DNA of 64,000 nt from Naegleria lovaniensis (GCF_003324165.1 NW_025407848.1:372001-436000), one strand, 5' to 3'; positions 1 to 10,979 are shown, numbered from the stretch's first letter. Numbers and translations: made by a program. Notes: generated from the sequence alone by a model not told the origin.

Positions 1-2590
1 GCTGTACATTGTTGATACGCACAAGAGCCTCTTCGTCCTCAAGGTCTTTCCTGTTTTGTTCTATTGAATTGGCGTTGTCAGTCATTCTATTTTGTATTTC
101 TTTGAGTAAACGTTCTGTCTGGGACGAATCTTTGGTATGATCTAATAATTTTGAACAGCTCTTGCTGCGTATCAACGTTTCACTCAATGATGAAGAATAC
201 TTGTTGACAGCATTGGAAGAGATTTCTCCAAAGCTTTTAAATATCTCTCCATTTAAAGTAACAATATTCATCTTGTGGTCGCTACGAGAATATTTCTTTG
301 CAGTTGAGATATTGGATGTAATATACCAATTATTAGTGTGTTTAAATAGCAATGGTCGAAAGGGTGAATCGCAGGAAATAACATCCATCATTGGAATTAG
401 TTCAGATTCGTCAATAAATCGCTCTATTCTTGAACTTGTTGAAACTTCATCCAAAATTTCACACGTCACAATTCCAATTTTGTTCTGTCTAAAGAAATTC
501 ACAATTTTCAGTGCTGCATCCCTTGATTCAACAACCACTGTGTTTTTCAACAATGGACAAAGAGCAGAGTTGACTGCATCAAAGTATGCCTCATCCTTTA
601 GCTCGTAAAGGTCACTCAATGTTCCAAAACAACCACTTGATGGCTGTTTCGAAAGCTCGTGAACCGTTCTAACAAATCTATAATGTTCATTATGTTCATT
701 GATGCTTCTAAGAGATGTTTCGCAAACCATTTGTTGCTGGCATAGTTGGTCCTTAGCTATTTGCAATTCTCGGTGTTTTGCCAATAATTTTTCTATTATC
801 TGTTGGCTTTTTTCTAAATCGTTCTTCAGCTGTTCTTCCTGATGTTCTATTGAAGATATTTCTGTTGCAATACGCTCTGCTTCATGTTGTGACATGCTAA
901 TGTTGTGATTTGCTGCCTCTATGCCTTGCATTGCTGCAAAATGTTTCTGTTCTTTCAATTTAAGACTTTGATAATCTTGCATTTCCCTTAGCTGTTGAAC
1001 TTGTTCCAACGTATGCCTGTATTCCTGCATTTTTGGGTCCTGAGAAATTGCTTCGGTAAGCGCTTTCCTTTCTCTCTCCACTATTTCCTGTTGGTTTTGA
1101 TCAGATTTTATGGACTTTTCTGCTGTCTGTATTTGCTGAGAGATCTTTTCTTCTTCGTCTTTCGATTTATCAATCTTATCAGAGAGCTTTTTAAGATTCT
1201 GTGATACTTCATCGACGTTTCTAGCAATAGATGCAAGTGTTGCCTTCTTCTTTGCTAAGGATTTTTGATGAGATTTGATCACATGTTTCAAATTATCAAA
1301 TGCTTCTTCTGTGTCCTCCAACTTCTTTGTTAAATCGAGGTGTTTTTTTGCTAATTTGTTCTTCTCGCTTTGGTTACTGTTCAAATCAGATTGCAACTTT
1401 GATAAGTCCTTTTCAGCACTTCCTAAGGCCAACTTGAAAGACTTTAGCTTGAAGCTGTTATATCTCCATTTTGCTACTTCAAGCTCTGAGCTCAATTTTT
1501 CAGCCTTTTCTTTGAGGGAAACGAATTTTTCATATTGCTGCACCTTTGGCTTTATAATTTCTAGATCTTTGAGAATGGATTGCTTCTCATTGTCAATATT
1601 TTCCAGCTGCTTTGAGCTATCTGATATTTCAATATCAATTTTTTTCATTTCGTCTCGTATCTGATCAGTACCAAATAAATGCTCCAAGTAGCTCATCATT
1701 TCATTTGGATTTTGTTTTACCAGCTTGACAGTATTATGTTGTAAAACTATAAATCGGTCAGGATAGTCAAAATCAACTCCATGTTTTGTCAATAACTGTT
1801 TAACATCCTTCTTTGATGCCTTCCTTGATCCGGTATTGTCTGTAATACAATAGTGGCTAGCACCAAGCTCACCAGACTTGATTCTTCGTTCAATGTCAAA
1901 CCAATCGAGCTTTTCTCTTGATTCTCTATTGATTAGATGAAAAGAAATTTTCACGTAAGTGTCGTTTGTCGTGTTGGAAGTTTGATTGTTGACGAGTTGA
2001 GCCAAATTCTTAGCCCTCAAATCCTTAGAATCAAACCCAAAAACAAAGCAAATAGCATCAATAATATTTGATCTTTTAGCTTTGCAATAACTCAACTACA
2101 AAAGGATATATCAAACTTACTTTCCTGATCCGTTCGAGCCAATGATGCAATTCAAATCCGATGAAAAAGGTCCAACTGTGCATACGTCACGGTATGACTT
2201 GAATTGGTGCAATTCGATAGTATGGACAATGAGTTGGTTGGGCATGCTTTCCTTATTAATGCAAGCCTTTTCCAACACCTTTCTCTCAACTGATAGTCAG
2301 GCTACATAAACATGGTGTCTGAGTTTACTCAACTACTTACTCTTTTTGAATCTAGATTCTATATCCTCTTCATTATCGTCATCAATATCATTACTTTCAT
2401 AATCTGATTCATGCTCCGAGCTGGAGTCTGTCATTATTTCAGACTCTTGGCCAAGTTCTTCATCAGAGCTTGATTCGTAAAGTACACTTCTCTTCTTTGT
2501 TACAGTCTGGTATTTATCATTTGATTGAGCGGAATGGACAACTCTTTCATCTTCACTTTCCGAGTCTTCGATAACCTTCTTTGGAGGCAT
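1..2590 (-). CDS. SMC4: Condensin SMC4-type ATPase, 5' part of gene (runs off left edge)
   Basis: SMC proteins are ABC-type ATPases that pair through a hinge and fold chromosomes; SMC4 belongs to condensin. Coding parts read as 2590-2341, 2289-2121 and 2073 to the left edge, with introns 2340-2290 (51 nt) and 2120-2074 (47 nt), both GTAAG donors. The first exon is an acidic serine-rich N-terminus starting MPPKK. The second carries the head with Walker A GSNGSGK, and the joined frame gives GSGKSNIIDAICFVFGF. Then come a Q-loop glutamine (FIVLQHNT), a coiled coil and a hinge starting GCFGTLSDLY. An acidic N-terminus, NFKSY-like HQFKSY and a hinge with VNFFRQNKIG fit SMC4 better than SMC1, 2 or 3. 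An in-frame start at 2704 is possible, but the ATG at 2590 has the A-run seen before other starts here. The second coiled-coil arm and C-terminal head are outside the window. The hinge end lacks the usual GGG. Family sure; SMC4 identity fairly sure. Confidence 0.8.
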
Positions 2591-2821
2591 TTTTTTCTTG
2601 TTGAGGATTTGTAATAATTTTAAAGCCTTACACTGAATCATTCCAAGTATTCGAGCGTGAACATTAATGAATGGCTGGAATGATGACGCAAAAAGAATCT
2701 TCATATATCATTCGAAAGAAAATGTATATAAGATTCATAAAAAATTATTATCGAGCAAATATATCAAATCTAAAATTATTAAATAGCCATTCATATCAGA
2801 TACGTACGTCATAGAAATGTG

Positions 2822-4021
2822 TTAGGCTATGAGCATGTCTGCTAAATCCTCAACAAGAATATAGGTACTATTCGGCAATCCAAACTGTGCATGGCTGTTA
2901 ATGAGACGTATAGGAGGCAATTGAAATTCCTTCTCCAACTCTGCAATGTCATTATCTGTAACTTGAAAGTTTTGAAATGCATCTGCTTTTGTTGCAACTA
3001 CAATAATATTATTTGTTTGTTTTTTGAGAAGTTTCAATTTGTTCTTGGTGTTACGGAAGCTTTGATAATGGCCCATTGAAAATAATACGAGATGTGCATG
3101 ATAGTCTGTAATCTGATATGAATTATAGAATGGATGAGTGGTAGAACTCATATCACCCACATCAACAATTTCCAATTCTACCCATTTCACAGAATCAATG
3201 CATTTAATTGGAATGAGAGTTGTTGTTGAAACAGTACCCATGGTGTCACTGTGGTAATTTCTGTGTTGGTCAATATTCGTGTCTGAACATGTTTGATGGC
3301 CACAGGAATGTTCATAAATATCATTCATTTCAAAATATTGCGTCATAATGTCAATACTTACTCATTCGGCATAAACTTCTTTGAACGGTTGTTTTTCCCG
3401 TTCCTCTGTCGCCATGCAATCGAACTTTCCAATGATAATGGGGCGGCACAAACATCCATGGAGGAATACTTTTCAAAAACAAGTCATGAACATCTTTTGT
3501 TATAATACTACTTGCTCGTGTTAATTTGTTTTTCAACGCTTCAAATCCGATCATGTTTGGATCAAAATCTGACGAATTACTCAAACTTGTGAATATAGAT
3601 CCTCCACTCTTGTTCTCTTCCTGAACGCCATGATGATGACTCGACATTAAAAGTGCCTTCGATCCTGACTGTTGAATCAAACTTGTAGCAGAGAGCTCTT
3701 TCATTGATTCTGTCAATATTTCATCTTGTTGTTGTGTCATCTGAATGGCCATCTTGTGAACCGCGTTTGATAACACTCCCTTTATGCACGGAACAAATTT
3801 TACTTGTTTTTCACCAGGAATTTGATTCAAAAACTCGACACGTGCCAAAGCATCAATGCCATTTCCGTTTTCGGGAGAGAGCCAACCTCTTTCAACAGCC
3901 TTTTTCTGAAAGAAGAAGATGTTTGATTGTCTCCACTTTGCTGCTCTGATTCTTGTTGCTGTGTTGATAATTCGGCAAGATCCGAGTGATGGTCGTCTCT
4001 GCCCTGTGAGGAAGCAATCAT
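2822..4021 (-). CDS. Rab-like small GTPase, RABL6-like
   Basis: Exons 4021-3362 and 3282-2822, with a 79-nt intron 3361-3283 (GTAAGT donor, TTCAG acceptor) right after the P-loop helix. About 373 aa. An N-terminal low-complexity region and a middle segment lead into WKVRLHGDRGTGKTT (P-loop), then a threonine-rich switch I, VDVGD in switch II, and VVATKAD in place of the usual NKxD guanine motif. The P-loop context and long N-terminal extension resemble RABL6/RBEL1; this is a family-level guess. N-terminal frame: the start MIASSQ at 4021 is one base out of register with the GTPase frame. One extra A in the A5 run at 3901-3905 (minus-strand sense) would join them (see findings). The gene is head to head with CENP-C, 40 nt apart. 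Confidence 0.6.
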
Positions 4022-4061
4022 ATTGGAAAGTGCGCTGAAAGTATTTTTTTTTTAAAAAAAA

Positions 4062-6292
4062 ATGCAAAACCAACCGAATAGTGTTGATGGAACAAGAGGA
4101 GCTGCGGTTGGTTCTTCCAACAACCATGCTACTCACGATCAACAGCAAAACACAACTACAACAGGTGGATTAATGCCTCCCCCCACTTCAACAAACGCTT
4201 CATCATCTGATGGAAGAATTCCGAGACGTCTTCTTATGCAAGCACACAAAAGACCAGGAACAGAATTTGTTCCACGAGAACGTCCTAGAGAATCCTTTGA
4301 TGATGTTTTAGCAAATCATCAAATTGGAAAACGTTCAGGACAGAGATTAATCCCCGTAGCCTCCGACAATCCTTTGGATTTTTTTGAAGTTAACACTTAC
4401 TACTATTTAAATCAAGCTCAATCAAAAGATGATGATAATTCAGTGTTATCATCATCCATTTTAACTGTTCGTGACAGTGACAGTGGTATGAGTATGATCA
4501 GTTCAAAGACTGGACAATCCGTTTTTTCATCAAGTGAAGAAGAACAGTCACCCGAGGAAGAACTTGCTGTTTCAACACGTCAAGACATCGAAGAACATAT
4601 GGAGGAAGTCACATCAACTTCTGAAGATGGAGGTTCTGTAAAAGTAGCTACATCTAAGCCTGCAACAAAATCAACTGTAAAAATTAGACAACATGTAGAT
4701 ACTCCCAAAAAGCAACTAGAAATATCTAAAATTACTACAAAAGAAACGGAACAAGATAAATCCATTCTGGAGGATATAAACAAGCTAGCAAGTTCGCCTA
4801 ACACAATCACATATTCAGAACCAATAGACTTTGGAAATGATATTGGACTGGGAAATACTGTGGGATTTGAAACCGAACAAGACCAGGATGCGTTGTTGAA
4901 TGAAGAGATTTTTAGCTCTCAACAGAAGAAGACTAAATATTCACGAGAAGAAAATGAAGACAGAGCATTCTCGAGTCAAAGGTCTAGAAAGTCTCAAGGC
5001 GTATCACAGGAAGAAGAGCAGAAGAATCAGAGGCTAATGAAGAAGAGGAGCCAGAAGAGCAAGAAGAATCAGATGAGGATGAACGAGAAGCGAGAAGAAT
5101 AGAAAAGGCCAGACGACAAAAATCACAATCAGATTATGAGGATACTGACAGCGCATATGATGCAACTCCAACACCTCGGTTCAGTTTACCTAGTGGTCGG
5201 GTTGATTTGTATCAAGATGAAGCTGATTATTTCTCACAACCCTTGGAGCAATCATATATTTCTGAAAAGTATATTCCCAGAGAAAGGATAGATCTGCATG
5301 ATGATGATTTAGATGATGATTTGGCAAAAGAAGTAGAAGAAGAGATGGAAAGAGTAGATCAAGACTATCCAGAATATGAGGAGCAAGATACAGTAGACCT
5401 GAATACGACCATGGATAATACATTGGCCACAGTAGACTTGGTCACCTCTCAACAAGAAAAAGTTGTTGCCCATGGATTGAAGCATGATCTTACAATAGAA
5501 AATACTGTACCTGAAAAATTGAGACCTCGTCTTACTACTCCCTGTAGATTTTGGCAAAATGAGAGACCTATCGCTGAAGAAACTGGAAAATTGAGCAAGA
5601 TTAGACCTCTTGTGAAAAATCCTCCAGCAAAATCAAAAGCACCACAGGCATCCAAGAAGAAAGCCAAAGTCTCTGAAGAATATGCAATTGTTTCATTAAG
5701 ACAAGGAGTTTTTGATGTGATCAATGAAAATTATGAAGAAGAAAAGGTCAAAATAGCTGCCACTCCTGAAATGGTAATGGAAACAAATTTCAGGTTCAAC
5801 AAAGATGGTTCTGAAATTGGCTTCTCAACTGACATTCTTCCAGCTAACTCAACCGCTAAGCCTCACATGACCATGTTCAGTTTACTCAATGACAAGGGAA
5901 TTTCTACAGGTACACTCATCATTCAGCCGGGACAGGTGAAGCCAAGTACGGACACTGGTATCCACTCTGAAATATTTTACTGCTTAAGTGGAAGTGTTTC
6001 TGTAAGAGTTCACACAAATCCTCCCGTTCTCCTGAAACGAGGATGTGTATTGCATGTACCACCTCACAATGCCTATTCCATGGGAAATGCTGGTAACACA
6101 GCATGCAAGCTCTTCTATGTATTTGCAGACATGGAATACGAAGAGGAAGATGAGCAAGCCAACACAACTATCACTAGAGCCCCAGAAAGCCATCATCGCC
6201 CAGAGCATGAAGAGGAGCATCATGAAGGAAGACAGGAACCAAATCACAAGACCACCCGTCCACCAACTGATATCATTGATGAAAGTGTGTAA
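4062..6292 (+). CDS. CENPC: CENP-C (Mif2) inner kinetochore protein
   Basis: CENP-C binds the CENP-A nucleosome and scaffolds the kinetochore. The predicted protein is about 743 aa: a long disordered, acidic, lysine-rich N-terminal part, then near 5519-5570 a CENP-C motif (RLTTPCRFWQNERP; the conserved R...P..[YF]W core). A C-terminal cupin of the Mif2 type follows at about 5770-6130 (FSLLNDKGISTGTLIIQPG, SEIFYCLSGSVSVRVH, VLHVPPHNAYSMGNAGN), where CENP-C dimerises. A short acidic tail closes it. The order motif then cupin is diagnostic. Start: ATG directly after nine A. The frame must shift by one base between about 4985 and 5100, inside a GAA/AAG-rich stretch. No plausible intron fits there, and one missing A (for example at AGAAGAATC) restores a continuous protein. 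Single exon otherwise. Confidence 0.8.
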
Positions 6293-6388
6293 TAAAAGAT
6301 TGTAGATGTATTTCTCCATTAGTTTCATCATTTCTGGTTCAGCTTTTGTTGTGACATCCAAAAACCCAATTAACAATAATCAAAAGGT

Positions 6389-6471
6389 TCCGATGAGACG
6401 GAATCGAACCGCCGACCACAGGATGACTAGCTTGCTACAGTCCCATGCTCTACCAGCTGAGCTATCATCGG
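6389..6471 (-). tRNA. tRNA-Tyr (GUA) with a 10-nt intron
   Basis: Reading 6471 down to 6389: acceptor CCGATGA pairs with TCATCGG, discriminator A. D-arm GCTC-AGCTGGTA-GAGC, anticodon stem TGGGA/TCCTG (two G-U pairs), loop CTGTAG...A with anticodon GTA. T-arm GGCGG-TTCGATT-CCGTC. After removing 10 nt (6434-6425) between positions 37 and 38, the mature RNA is exactly 73 nt. Tyr tRNA introns at 37/38 are near universal in eukaryotes. Internal A and B boxes are present. It sits between the CENP-C stop and the adenylate kinase start. Confidence 0.93.
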
Positions 6472-6595
6472 ATTACACCTTTTGGTTCGTGCTTCAATCC
6501 CCCGAGTTTCAAGCAAACAACCTGGCCAGATTATGACCAAGTCTTCAAAAAAGTATTTGTGGCGTTTGCCAACGAAGAGGCAGTTCAAATAAAAA

Positions 6596-7212
6596 ATGCA
6601 AACTTCACCCTCTCTTCGTAGATACCCCAACATTCTCCTAACAGGTAAGCGCAGAACTTCAAGCTAATAACATTGCTCATATTACCAGGCACTCCCGGAG
6701 TTGGAAAGACAATCCTATCAGAAGCTGTTATTAACTCTCTAAAAGAAAAATTTAATCTCACGAATTATGTCTATTTAAACGTTTCCGAAATTGCAAAGAA
6801 GGAACAATTCCTCGAAGAATACGATGAAGAAAGAGATACACATGTCTTGGATGAAGATAAATTGTTAGACTACTTGGAAGAGCAGTTATCCGATATGGAA
6901 AAAGGCTACATTCTGGATTATCATAGCAGTGAATTATTTCCTGAACGGTGGATTGATTATGTGATTGTTCTTCGATGTGAAACAAATATTTTGTTCCAAC
7001 GCTTGCAAAAGAGAGGTTATGCTGATAAGAAAGTACAAGAAAATGTAGATTGTGAAATTTTTCAAGTATGTCTAGACGAAGCTGTGGAAAGTTACAAACC
7101 TGAAATAGTTTTTGAAAAGCAAAACTGTACAATATTGGATCTTAATAATAACGCTGAATTCATTGTTGGATTGATTCAAAACAAGTTGCAACAACAATCA
7201 AACAATTGTTAA
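6596..7212 (+). CDS. AK6: Adenylate kinase isoenzyme 6 (Fap7/CINAP)
   Basis: AK6/Fap7 is a small nuclear adenylate kinase/ATPase needed for late 40S ribosome maturation. Exons 6596-6644 and 6689-7212, intron 6645-6688 (44 nt), 190 aa. Joining gives NILLTGTPGVGKT, the P-loop typical of the family. NVSEIAKKEQFLEEYDEE and HVLDEDKLLDYLEEQL match the AMP-binding part. DYHSSELFPERW is the family signature (DYH..FFPERW), and RGYADKKVQENVDCEIFQV is the lid and Walker B area. Length is as in other eukaryotes. The start follows six A. The tRNA-Tyr lies about 125 nt upstream on the other strand. Confidence 0.93.
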
Positions 7213-7306
7213 TTATAATAATAAATTAATTGCTAACAATTATTTCAAAAAATTTTCCAGTTTAGCAGATGCTGATTTAGGGACGTGATGATAAAAAGTT
7301 TAAAAA

Positions 7307-7543
7307 TTAATATCTCCGTGATGACTCTTGTTGAGAGTATCCGATTCTAACATCGGTGGAAACATGATGATTGCTACCTGTTTCCATCACAAAATCACCT
7401 TGTAAGTTCATTTGTTGTTGATCTTCGTTGGTACCTCCCATCGCGTTGGCCAATTCTTCCTCTACCTCTTGCATGGTTCTCTCAAATTCTGCAACGTCAT
7501 CTTGCGATAACTCGATCCGTGAAGCTTGATGCCTAGAAAACAT
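7307..7543 (-). CDS. Small hypothetical protein, 78 aa
   Basis: Open frame from ATG at 7543 (preceded by ACAAA) to TAA at 7307. An N-terminal acidic helix (DDVAEFERTMQEVEEELANA) is likely a short coiled coil; the rest is polar and disordered. No family recognised. It is divergent from the phosphatase-like gene, with 198 nt between starts containing a short (TCA)n run near 7650. A longer in-frame start upstream at 7561 is less likely by context. Could be part of a spliced gene; there is no direct evidence. Confidence 0.45.
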   Translation of the reverse strand: MFSRHQASRIELSQDDVAEFERTMQEVEEELANAMGGTNEDQQQMNLQGDFVMETGSNHHVSTDVRIGYSQQESSRRY

Positions 7544-7741
7544 TTTGTTTGAACACAGCAAAAAAATTTAAACCGCCAATTCTCTGAATTGTAGAGATTC
7601 AGAGAAAAAATAAGCTCAACATTAAGGATTTGCCAGCAATCAATCTCCTTATCATCATCATCATCATATCTCGATATCATTAAATAGGAGGATTTGTAAG
7701 AGCGAATCATAAAGTGGCTCCAGAAAACATAACATCATTGG

Positions 7742-9839
7742 ATGAATAGTCTTTTAGCAAAAACGCCGAATGGTAATGCCTCCGATTACGGAGGGAGCGG
7801 CTTGTTTTCCCATACAATAACCAACTCTAGAGTTTTTGGAACTCAACAACAACCCTCTTTTGTGCCAGTGGAAACACCTGGCCCAAGTCTTCTGTTAGCC
7901 GTCCGAATTATGGATGGGCTTTTTGTTGGAAATTCTATTGCAGCCCAAGATGATGAATTTCTGTTTTCAAACAAAGTCAGTCATATTGTAAATTGTGCCG
8001 GATTGGAGGCAGCAAACATTTTCGCAGAGCACGGAGTCGAGTATTTGACTTTTCCATGGAGGGATGTTCCAACTACAGTACTTCTGGACAGTAGAGATAG
8101 AAATATTACACGAGTTTCAAATTTTATAGACCAAGCATTTGAAAAAGGAGAATGTGTGCTGGTTCAATCACTCCACGGAAATTCGAGATCATGTGTTATT
8201 ATTGCTGCATACTTTATTTACAAATATGGATGGTCTCTGGAAAGTACTCTGGCCTTCATGCAAGTAGCTCATCCAGACATGCGAATTAAGAACTACTTTT
8301 GCGACAGCTGAAAGACTTTGCACGAAAAAACAATGCAACCAGAGACATATTTTCTACAGAATTACCTTGCAACACTGAAGAGGAAATTCATCAAATGTTG
8401 CTAAAAAACACTGTAAGTAATTTGTGTGTACTATTTACAGCTAACTCATCATAAAAAAGTACCTCAACAGTCTACCCTTGACCGAACCATTGCCTCCTCC
8501 CCCAAAGAAAAACGCTAGGAAAAAATTGACCATTTCCCTTAGAGAGGAGCCTCCTGGGAGTAGACACCTGGTCTCCACCATCGATCCTAAAACTAAAGAA
8601 AAGGTCCCAATCAAAGGCATTCTGAGGGTAAAAGTTGTTCTGCAACATCAATTATCATCACAATTTTCTGTACAAGCATCTCAAACAGTCGCTGTCCCAA
8701 CAACTAAGAATGAAGTACTGCCTTCTACAGAGATTATTTCTCCTCCATCTCAGCCACAAACAGTAGAAAACAAAGAGACAAAACCACAGCAAGAGGTTCC
8801 ACGAATAATGGATTCTAAACCACGAAGTCTTTCACTCATTGATCCAGAAACAAATTCTCTTGATGATTCACTGGATAATGACGGATTGCAAATTTTAACA
8901 CAGGTAGAACCAAAGAGTTTGACTGCAAACAATTCGTTGTTTACCCCTGTAACCAAAACTGCAAATACGACACCATCAACTTCAGCAACAACTACAACAC
9001 TACAATCAGCAACATTGGATTCTAAAGCAACATCATTTAAAGATACAATTTCCGATACTATTTCTGAGCTAAGCTCTGTTTCAAGCATGGATGAGGAGGA
9101 GTTAAAAAAGAAGCGAAAGAAAAAACCAAGCTCGCAGCCAACAAACACCTCCACAGTTGCTGCCTCTCAATCCAACAGAAAACGGCCAAATTCATTCTCA
9201 TCAACCTCTGCAGGAGCCAAGCCTCAATCAAACACCCCAGTCATTCACGCCCCAATGAAGTTTAGAAAGCCAACGCCACCAAAACGAAACGAACCAACGG
9301 AAGAGGAATCCAATAACGTCACAATCTATTCTAATTATTCTCACAGAGCCTCTAAGACTGTGGAAGAATCGCTTTCATCCAATAACTATGCTTACACTGG
9401 CTCTCTCGCCACAGACACACCACTCTTCATCAAAGCAGCTCGAGACAAACGTTCCATGTCACCAGGTGTAACAAAAACCACGCCAACAATTTCTCGACCC
9501 AATTCATCCACCCTTCTTCAACCCACAATAAGTAGTACTCTTAAGAATGATCCGCTCGGCACAAAGAAACGACCTTCGTCGGCGCCTAAAAGCAGGCCAA
9601 AAGAGGAGGATCAGGAAAACACAATTTTTACAAACATGGCTGAACGAAGCGCATTGAGATCAAGCTTTACCGCCCCCAATAGTTTGTCAAAACCTGTTTT
9701 AACATCAACAGACCTTTCGTCGTCTCTTCCTAAACGACTTAATTCGACCACATCCAGAAATGATTCATCTGGATCAGGAGGAAATCGATTACTACGACCA
9801 ACTCTCAGTTTTTTAAGTAAAACCGTGAAAAAAACCTAG
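7742..9839 (+). CDS. Dual-specificity phosphatase-fold pseudophosphatase with long disordered tail
   Basis: Residues about 50-200 form a DSP fold: IMDGLFVGN at the start, HIVNCAG, FPWRDVP with a possible general-acid Asp, and the catalytic loop VLVQSLHGNSRS. In active enzymes this loop is HCxxGxxR; here His is Gln142 and the nucleophile Cys is Ser143, while G and R are kept, so catalysis is not expected. A substrate-trapping or scaffold role is inferred, as in STYX-type proteins. An intron at 8413-8459 (47 nt) joins QLKDFARKN... to a tail of about 450 aa rich in Ser, Thr and Pro (PLPPPPKKNARKKL, 8481-9839). One T is missing in the T4 run near 8297-8300. With five T the protein reads NYFLRQLKDF, the expected end of the fold; without it the frame stops at 8311. 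Corrected length about 683 aa. Confidence 0.72.
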
Positions 9840-9904
9840 AGAATGTATATATTTCAATAAATTATCCATGAAAATTAATGTAACATTGTTTAATTGAAAA
9901 GTTT

Positions 9905-10462
9905 TCAGTACTTGTCATGATACTCCTTAGTACCTTTTCTTGGTCTATTTCTATTTTGTTTCCTAAGCAAATAAATGTCCTTCTTAGCCTTCCATCTCAC
10001 TCTATCGCTTTGTACTGCCATTCTGTCAATTACTTGTGCTACATAGATTGGTTTAACACGGAACATGGCAGCCAATGCTGCTGATGTATATTTCTCTGGG
10101 TCTTGCTCGTGCAAATGTCTAGCTACTTGAATTTGCTCTGCTGTGAGTGTTCCTTGAATGGAATTATTCTTTGTCATTTCAATTCTTCTTTGTTTTTCAG
10201 CAACCAATTCCTCCCATGTAGGATGTTTGTAGAAAACGGTGCCGTCCGATAATATTCCTTGCTTCCATTCCATACGTGTTTGACTCAAAGCAGCTGGAGT
10301 TGCAGCCGTATTTTTAGATGTTGGTGCTAAATTCATCAAACTTTTAGAATAAAATAGACATGATGAAGTAGTGGTTTGTTGGTGATGATGATGGAATAAA
10401 ACTCGAGAGGCATTCCTCGTCAGAGGTGTTATGCTTGTTGTGCCAAGCAACGTTGCTTTCAT
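9905..10462 (-). CDS. Probable mitochondrial protein with helix-turn-helix-like segment
   Basis: 185 aa, single exon. The N-terminus (first about 60 residues) is rich in Arg, Ser and Thr, poor in acidic residues, and reads as a mitochondrial presequence. The middle has SDGTVFYKHPTWEELVAEKQ. It is followed by a helical segment (LTAEQIQVARHLHEQDPEKY, then ALAAMFRVKPIYVAQVIDRM) resembling the helix-turn-helix of Neugrin, Fyv4 or Bot1-type mitoribosome-associated proteins. The C-terminus is strongly basic (RKQNRNRPRKGTKEY). Family assignment is a guess; a mitochondrial role is likely. It is head to head with the next gene, only 30 nt between starts. Confidence 0.6.
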   Translation of the reverse strand: MKATLLGTTSITPLTRNASRVLFHHHHQQTTTSSCLFYSKSLMNLAPTSKNTAATPAALSQTRMEWKQGILSDGTVFYKHPTWEELVAEKQRRIEMTKNNSIQGTLTAEQIQVARHLHEQDPEKYTSAALAAMFRVKPIYVAQVIDRMAVQSDRVRWKAKKDIYLLRKQNRNRPRKGTKEYHDKY

Positions 10463-10492
10463 TTTTGTTTTAATGATGAAAACAATTTAAAA

Positions 10493-10979
10493 ATGAGAGA
10501 AGTGAACAATGGACCTTTTGGTAAAGCCTCACCATCGTGGTATCAAAGATTGACCACCATGGCTTGGAAGGATACATTGAAACACTATAACCCTTTTTCA
10601 TTGTTCTTGCTCAGTGGTGTTACTATTGTGGGATTGGCTGCTGTGAATGAGTGGATTGTTGATGTAAGTGAATCGGGCGTTGAAAATGAGTGATGGCAAC
10701 CAACATTTGCAAACCAATTTATGGTAATATCAAAAATTGTATGATGACATGATGATCTGTAACCTGATGAAACATTAACTCAAAAATCATGCATAATTCT
10801 CTTGTTATGATAACGATGAATTTATTTTAAATTGAACATTTAAATCCGAACAGAAAGCTGGAACCGCTCTCTCAGGAACAAAGTCCAAGGCCTTTGACTC
10901 TATGGTCGAGCGTAAACTTCCAACCTATAAACCAGAATATATTGAAAGATGGGAAAAGGAATATGGAAACAAGAAATAA
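10493..10979 (+). CDS. Small single-pass membrane protein, 98 aa, unknown
   Basis: Exons 10493-10663 and 10854-10979; the 190-nt intron has donor GTAAGTG and acceptor CCGAACAG, phase 0. The first exon ends EWIVD and the second starts KAGTALSGTK. One membrane segment (SLFLLSGVTIVGLAAV, about residues 36-51) lies between a basic aromatic N-terminus and a charged C-terminus ending ERWEKEYGNKK. Size and shape are like accessory subunits of mitochondrial respiratory complexes, but no family is recognised. It shares a 30-nt promoter gap with a probable mitochondrial protein, which fits but does not prove a mitochondrial role. Confidence 0.65.

Noticed and set aside
162-1664. Plus-strand open frames across the first 1.7 kb
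   Set aside because: They lie opposite the SMC4 coiled coil and have Phe/Ser-rich antisense composition with no family features.
2591-2704. Longer SMC4 start (MKILFASSF...) at 2704
   Set aside because: The extra 38 residues are unlike SMC4 N-termini, and the MPPKK start has the A-run context.
4022-4148. Longer N-terminus for the RABL6-like gene up to 4148
   Set aside because: It would overlap the CENP-C coding start and uses no ATG in good context.
4985-5100. An intron to explain the CENP-C frame change
   Set aside because: All GT-AG pairs in the stretch give introns under 30 nt or the wrong frame. A missing base is simpler.
6306-6536. Short frames over the tRNA region
   Set aside because: They read through the tRNA-Tyr gene and have no protein features.
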